Origin: Porticoccaceae bacterium | Lineage (GTDB): Bacteria > Pseudomonadota > Gammaproteobacteria > Pseudomonadales > Porticoccaceae | NCBI GenBank assembly: GCA_002710745.1 | Contig: PALW01000006.1 | Coordinates: forward strand, 3,916 to 14,332 | Direction: 5' to 3' | DNA: 10,417 nucleotides | In this document: piece by piece, positions 7,005-10,417 of the stretch | Numbering within the stretch: the first letter of the stretch is position 1 | How the letters are laid out: every line of letters begins with the position of its first letter | The notes under the pieces: model-generated | The model's input: only the letters and a program-made list of their open reading frames with translations | Database searches by the model: none | Told to the model about the DNA's origin: nothing | Position numbers and translations under genes: made by a program

Positions 7005-7871
7005 ATGAGTTTGGTCTCAATTCACGAGTTGATTCAGAATTCTACGATTAAAGAATCGGATAGCTGTGATTCCCTTCTCTCAGTGTTTGAGAGAGAAAGA
7101 CTTCTTTGTGAAGTAATAGAAGTAGATAGAGCGTGGCTAAGAACACACCCTGAGTATATTTTATCCTCCAAACAGAAAAGGCAATATTTAGAATTCGAAG
7201 CGCGCCGAGAGTGTGGCGAGCCGATATCATATATTATAGGCAGGCAGGGATTTTGGACTCTGGAATTAAAAGTGAATGAAAATGTCCTAATTCCGAGACC
7301 TGAGTCAGAGCTTATAATAGAGCTCGCTCTCGAATTACCATTGAAGGAAAATTCCTCAGTTCTTGATTTAGGTACAGGCTCTGGCGCGCTGGCACTCGCA
7401 TTGGCCTCAGAAAAGCCAAAATGGGATATTATAGGGACTGATATATCCGATATTTCTATTCAAATAGCAGAAGCAAATCGGAACGAAATCGAGCTTGATA
7501 ATGTTATTTTTATTAAAAGTAACTGGTTTGATGATCTCCCCAAAGATTCTAAGTCGACGAAGAAATATGATCTGGTGGTGAGTAATCCGCCATACTTGGA
7601 TAAAAGTGATTCTCACTTGAATGAAGGAGACCTGAGATTTGAGCCAAAAAATGCTTTAATAGCGTCCGACGCTGGTTTAGCTGATATTAAAGAAATAATA
7701 TATTCAAGCATTGATTTTTTGTCCCTGAATGGCTGGCTGATGGTGGAGCATGGTTTCGAACAAGGAGGCTCAGTCCGCCGTTTTTTCCAAGCAACTAATT
7801 TTGTGGATTTCAGAACTGTTCGAGATTTAAATAATTTAGAGAGGGTTACTTTAGGTAGGTTTAAAGGTTAG
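7005..7871 (+). CDS. prmC: Release factor glutamine N5-methyltransferase
   Basis: PrmC (HemK) transfers a methyl group from S-adenosylmethionine to the glutamine of the GGQ motif in RF1 and RF2. The 288-aa protein (E. coli 277) has an N-terminal helical substrate-binding part with EPISYIIGRQGFW (71–83) and the IPRPESE segment (96–102). The SAM-binding motif is VLDLGTGSGALALALA (119–134), with an acidic residue at GTDIS (144–148). The catalytic, glutamine-binding motif is NPPY at 194–197. The ATG at 7005 starts 2 nt after the prfA TAA with no clear Shine-Dalgarno, so translation probably depends on ribosomes finishing prfA. Its last 11 bp overlap the 3' end of the convergent transporter gene. 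The call is firm. Confidence 0.96.
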   Translation: MSLVSIHELIQNSTIKESDSCDSLLSVFERERLLCEVIEVDRAWLRTHPEYILSSKQKRQYLEFEARRECGEPISYIIGRQGFWTLELKVNENVLIPRPESELIIELALELPLKENSSVLDLGTGSGALALALASEKPKWDIIGTDISDISIQIAEANRNEIELDNVIFIKSNWFDDLPKDSKSTKKYDLVVSNPPYLDKSDSHLNEGDLRFEPKNALIASDAGLADIKEIIYSSIDFLSLNGWLMVEHGFEQGGSVRRFFQATNFVDFRTVRDLNNLERVTLGRFKG

Positions 7872-9249
7872 ATTCGTGCATTTTAATAGCTTTCTTTGAC
7901 ACATAATTCCACCTAAATACTAATCCAATCCCCGCTAAAGTCACAGCGCTAATGCATCCTATCCAAAATCCATATATCCCCAAGGGTTGAATGACCCAAT
8001 TCGTTAGAGACATGACATAGGCTAGAGGAAATACAATAATCCAAAAGGCTGTGACTTGAATTATTAATGGAATTTTTGCCTCTTTATAGCCACGTAAAGC
8101 ACCACTGCAGGTCATTTGAAAACAATCAAATAAGCCTAAAAGAGCAGAAAATAGAAACAAGTTTATGGCGATTATTTGCACCTTTAAGTTGGAACTGAAG
8201 AGCTCTGCAAACTCGTGCCTAAGGGTTACTTTCAGGCAACTTAGTACTAACGCAAAAGAAAAGACTAATTTAAATCCGGTGATGCAAATTATCCTGGCCT
8301 CTCGCGGATTTAGAGATCCCAATCTTTGAGAGATCAGAATTGTCAAAGATTGCGCTATTCCGAGAGGAACCATGAAAGCTAAAGTATCAATGTTAATAGT
8401 AATAGCGTGAGCGGCAACAATGTTTGCGCCAAGGTGAGCGACTAAAATAGGTATTACTGCAAAAAAACCAAACTCTGCAAGTAGATTCAAAGATATAGGA
8501 ATGCCTAAGTTAAGAGTTCCGCGGATTAAAGGCATGTTAGGTTTTTCAAATTTATAATATAGATTTAACTGAGTAGCTTTTTTTGATAACTTCGCATAGA
8601 AGATCATTGCGATCAGCAGAAAGATGTATGCTACAGTTGTTGCCCATGCGGCACCGATTCCTCCTAGGCTTGGGGCACCCAGTTTCCCAAAAACTAGTAT
8701 GTAATCAAGCACCGCATTAATTCCAAAGGCAATACAATTAAATATTAATATCGGTTTGGTATTTCCCATACCCTCAAAAGTAGTTCGAAAAACCAAGAAT
8801 AGAGGAAATACTAGGGCAGTGATGAAATACGGAACTAAATAACCGGTCGCAATTTTTGCAACTCTTTCTGAGATTGACAATGAGTTTAAACCATAAATGC
8901 CAATCAAAATCGCAATGACGATTAAAATCGATATAGGAAATGCTAGCCAACAACACTGTTGGAATTGACTTCTAACTTTTCCATACTCTGAAGAACCCCA
9001 AAACCCACCAATAATAGGGCTATTCGCGACCATCAAGCCAACAACTGCTAAACTTAAAATATTCCATATACTGATACTTAATTGAACCGCAGCCAAGGTC
9101 TCAGAATCTAATTGGCCTGCCATGTAAATATCTGTAACGCTAATACCTATTATTGCCACTTGACTTATTATTAACGGCCCCGCAAGTTTCATTATTTCAT
9201 TGGAATATGAAATAAATCCTTTTTTTGCAGGTTTAATAATAGACACCAT
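7861..9249 (-). CDS. MATE-family multidrug/organic-cation efflux transporter (NorM-like)
   Basis: This is a 462-aa polytopic inner-membrane protein, the length expected for a 12-helix MATE exporter, with hydrophobic segments throughout. Family members expel cationic drugs or metabolites using Na+ or H+ gradients. The first-helix region reads KLAGPLIISQVAIIGISVTDIYMAGQL. Asp40 in TDIYMAGQL sits where NorM proteins carry the conserved acidic residue of helix 1, and LAAVQLSISIWN follows as in NorM. Pro-Leu-Gly-containing MVPLGIAQSLTILISQRLG marks the second MatE half. The ATG at 9249 has a GGAAA Shine-Dalgarno at 9260–9256. It stands alone on the minus strand, convergent with prmC (11-bp overlap) and divergent from the helicase. 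The substrate cannot be told from sequence, and I give no symbol because NorM, DinF and other subgroups are not separable by eye. Confidence 0.88.
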   Translation of the reverse strand: MVSIIKPAKKGFISYSNEIMKLAGPLIISQVAIIGISVTDIYMAGQLDSETLAAVQLSISIWNILSLAVVGLMVANSPIIGGFWGSSEYGKVRSQFQQCCWLAFPISILIVIAILIGIYGLNSLSISERVAKIATGYLVPYFITALVFPLFLVFRTTFEGMGNTKPILIFNCIAFGINAVLDYILVFGKLGAPSLGGIGAAWATTVAYIFLLIAMIFYAKLSKKATQLNLYYKFEKPNMPLIRGTLNLGIPISLNLLAEFGFFAVIPILVAHLGANIVAAHAITINIDTLAFMVPLGIAQSLTILISQRLGSLNPREARIICITGFKLVFSFALVLSCLKVTLRHEFAELFSSNLKVQIIAINLFLFSALLGLFDCFQMTCSGALRGYKEAKIPLIIQVTAFWIIVFPLAYVMSLTNWVIQPLGIYGFWIGCISAVTLAGIGLVFRWNYVSKKAIKMHESNL

Positions 9250-9327
9250 ATTGTTTTTCCAAATATTCCACTTTTATTTTTCGTTCAATCGATCCAGAAT
9301 TCGCTTCGCAGATAGCGTGCAAATTAG

Positions 9328-9357
9328 TTTACATATTCGGGACAATTAATTTATAAA
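9328..9357 (+). promoter_or_regulatory. Candidate sigma-70 promoter for rhlB
   Basis: TTTACA (9328–9333) is spaced 18 bp from TATAAA (9352–9357); each hexamer matches the consensus at 5 of 6 positions. A start near 9364 would leave a leader of about 128 nt before the TTG at 9492. It is the best promoter-like pair I found in the window, though A+T-rich DNA yields such matches easily. Confidence 0.45.
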
Positions 9358-9441
9358 ATATAGATTGTTCTAGACTAAGTTTATCCGACAATCGTACACT
9401 CTAGCATTAAAGATGTTTTAACCACACATTTGATTTAAAAA

Positions 9442-9495
9442 ATGGAAGCGGCATCCGAGCGGGGTGCAACTTATATAGAGAGGTCTGGCGGTTGA
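9442..9495 (+). CDS. Possible 17-codon leader ORF overlapping the rhlB start
   Basis: This small ORF runs from ATG at 9442 to TGA at 9493–9495 and encodes MEAASERGATYIERSGG. Its stop overlaps the rhlB TTG as TTGA, a stop-start arrangement typical of coupled translation. No Shine-Dalgarno precedes its own ATG (the upstream bases are A- and T-rich), and the peptide resembles nothing I know. A short hairpin (arms 9451–9456 and 9462–9467, one G·U wobble, 5-nt loop) lies within it. It could be a leader peptide controlling helicase translation, or chance. Confidence 0.25.
   Translation: MEAASERGATYIERSGG
9480..9483 (+). promoter_or_regulatory. Ribosome binding site deciding the rhlB TTG start
   Basis: GAGG, within AGAGAGGT, lies 8 nt before the TTG at 9492. 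No ATG or GTG occurs in frame between here and the helicase Q motif, so this site is the main evidence for the TTG start. Confidence 0.65.
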
Positions 9496-10417
9496 GTTCA
9501 GCGGAGTCAATTGAAAATAATCATTTGAATCAGTCAGTTAGGTTTGACCAACTCTCTCTCTCACCTCGGTTACTTCGTGGGATTAATAAGGCTAAATTTG
9601 AAATTTGTACGCCAATCCAGGCAAGCTCTTTGCCGCATTCATTAAATGGAAAAGATGTGATTGGTCAGGCGCAGACCGGAACTGGTAAAACTGCAGCTTT
9701 CCTTGTGACTGTTATTGAAGACCTTCTTAGAAATCCGGTTACGGATGAGCATTACCTAGGTGAGGCAAGAGCGCTGATCCTGGCGCCGACAAGAGAACTA
9801 GCGATTCAAATAGGTCATGATGCTCGAACCTTAGCTCGTTTTACTGACCTGAGTATCCATGTCTTAGTGGGAGGTATTGATCCAGAAAAACAATTGTCTA
9901 TGTTAAGCAAGAAACCATGCGATATATTGATTGGTACCCCAGGGAGACTCTTAGATTTCTCGAAGAATAGTAATATATATTTGGATCGACTAGAGATATT
10001 GGTTGTCGATGAAGCGGATAGAATGCTTGATATGGGATTTATTCCTCAAGTTAGGCAGTTGATTAATCAGGCGCCAAGACCTCATCTACGTCAGTCTTTA
10101 ATGTTCTCAGCTACTTTCTCGAGTGATATTGAGAGACTTATATCATCATGGACTGATAATCCTATTGTCATAAGAGCCGAGAAAGAAGATTTAGCCACTG
10201 AAAATGTGGATCAAAAAATTTTAATCACAACAAGCGCTGAGAAATTCAAGCTGTTGCATAACATTCTTCTTAAGGAAGATTTGAGCAATGCTATTATTTT
10301 TGCAAATAGGCGAGATACTTGCCGCTCGTTATTTGATAAATTGAAGAATCTAGGCTTTAAGGTGGGTTTATTGTCGGGAGAAGTACCTCAAAATCGCCGT
10401 TTAAAAACATTGCAAAA
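9492..10417 (+). CDS. rhlB: DEAD-box ATP-dependent RNA helicase, RhlB type (cut by window edge)
   Basis: The first 308 codons of an RNA-unwinding helicase are visible, and the frame continues past the right edge. The motifs come in order. The Q motif region is F18…CTPIQ (39–43). Walker A is AQTGTGKT (60–67). Further on come PTRELA, a GG pair, TPGR, the DEAD box at 173–176 in VVDEADRMLDMGF, and SAT at 206–208. IIFANRRDTC then begins the second RecA-like domain. The pattern CTPIQ…GQAQTGTGKTAAF and the VGLLSGEVPQNRRLKTL segment match RhlB of E. coli and especially Pseudomonas. In E. coli RhlB works with RNase E in the RNA degradosome. The start is TTG at 9492, supported by GAGG 8 nt upstream; no in-frame ATG precedes the Q motif. 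The RhlB rather than RhlE assignment is by remembered similarity, and the C-terminal tail is not visible. Confidence 0.88.
   Translation, partial: MSSAESIENNHLNQSVRFDQLSLSPRLLRGINKAKFEICTPIQASSLPHSLNGKDVIGQAQTGTGKTAAFLVTVIEDLLRNPVTDEHYLGEARALILAPTRELAIQIGHDARTLARFTDLSIHVLVGGIDPEKQLSMLSKKPCDILIGTPGRLLDFSKNSNIYLDRLEILVVDEADRMLDMGFIPQVRQLINQAPRPHLRQSLMFSATFSSDIERLISSWTDNPIVIRAEKEDLATENVDQKILITTSAEKFKLLHNILLKEDLSNAIIFANRRDTCRSLFDKLKNLGFKVGLLSGEVPQNRRLKTLQ

Noticed and set aside
9363..9393. Inverted repeat GATTGT…ACAATC upstream of rhlB as an operator
   Set aside because: Only 6 bp per arm, separated by 19 nt, in A+T-rich DNA; this is expected by chance and matches no operator I know.
1..10417. 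Mobile element, phage, CRISPR or a novel defence-type system
   Set aside because: No transposase, integrase, direct-repeat array or cluster of unknown genes is present. Every long frame belongs to a known housekeeping or transporter family.

Overview
The window is a housekeeping stretch of a gammaproteobacterial chromosome, and nearly every base is assigned. The DNA is visibly A+T-rich. From left to right it reads rplY – prs – tRNA-Gln – ispE – lolB – TPR lipoprotein on the minus strand, then hemA – prfA – prmC on the plus strand. I recognise this as the order found in Pseudomonas (the PA4664–PA4672 neighbourhood, from memory). The proteins also resemble Pseudomonas and E. coli orthologues. 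The low GC and tight packing suggest a streamlined, perhaps marine, gammaproteobacterium rather than Pseudomonas itself; that is inference, and I cannot name the genus.

Minus-strand block, transcribed right to left from about 4469 to beyond the left edge. It starts with an outer-membrane TPR lipoprotein (LbcA-like), coupled by an ATGA overlap to lolB (lipoprotein insertion into the outer membrane). Next come ispE (isoprenoid precursor synthesis), a tRNA-Gln(UUG) embedded between coding genes, prs (PRPP synthesis) and the first 46 codons of rplY (ribosomal protein L25). The ispE reading frame ends inside the tRNA gene. A hairpin that pairs well only as minus-strand RNA sits just before rplY.

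Plus-strand block, 4619–7871: hemA (first step of tetrapyrrole synthesis from Glu-tRNA), prfA (release factor 1) and prmC (methylates the GGQ glutamine of release factors). prfA and prmC are 2 nt apart. The enzyme therefore lies directly behind one of its substrates.

Right part, 7861–10417: a MATE-family efflux transporter on the minus strand, convergent with prmC and overlapping it by 11 bp. It is divergent, across 242 bp, from a plus-strand DEAD-box RNA helicase of the RhlB type. The helicase runs off the right edge and begins at a TTG codon. Synteny with Pseudomonas appears to end after prmC.

I found no mobile element, CRISPR array, phage gene or evident new multi-gene system. The points worth a second look are small architectural ones: the ispE/tRNA overlap, short leader ORFs before rhlB and hemA, the rplY leader hairpin, and an atypical LolB lipobox.
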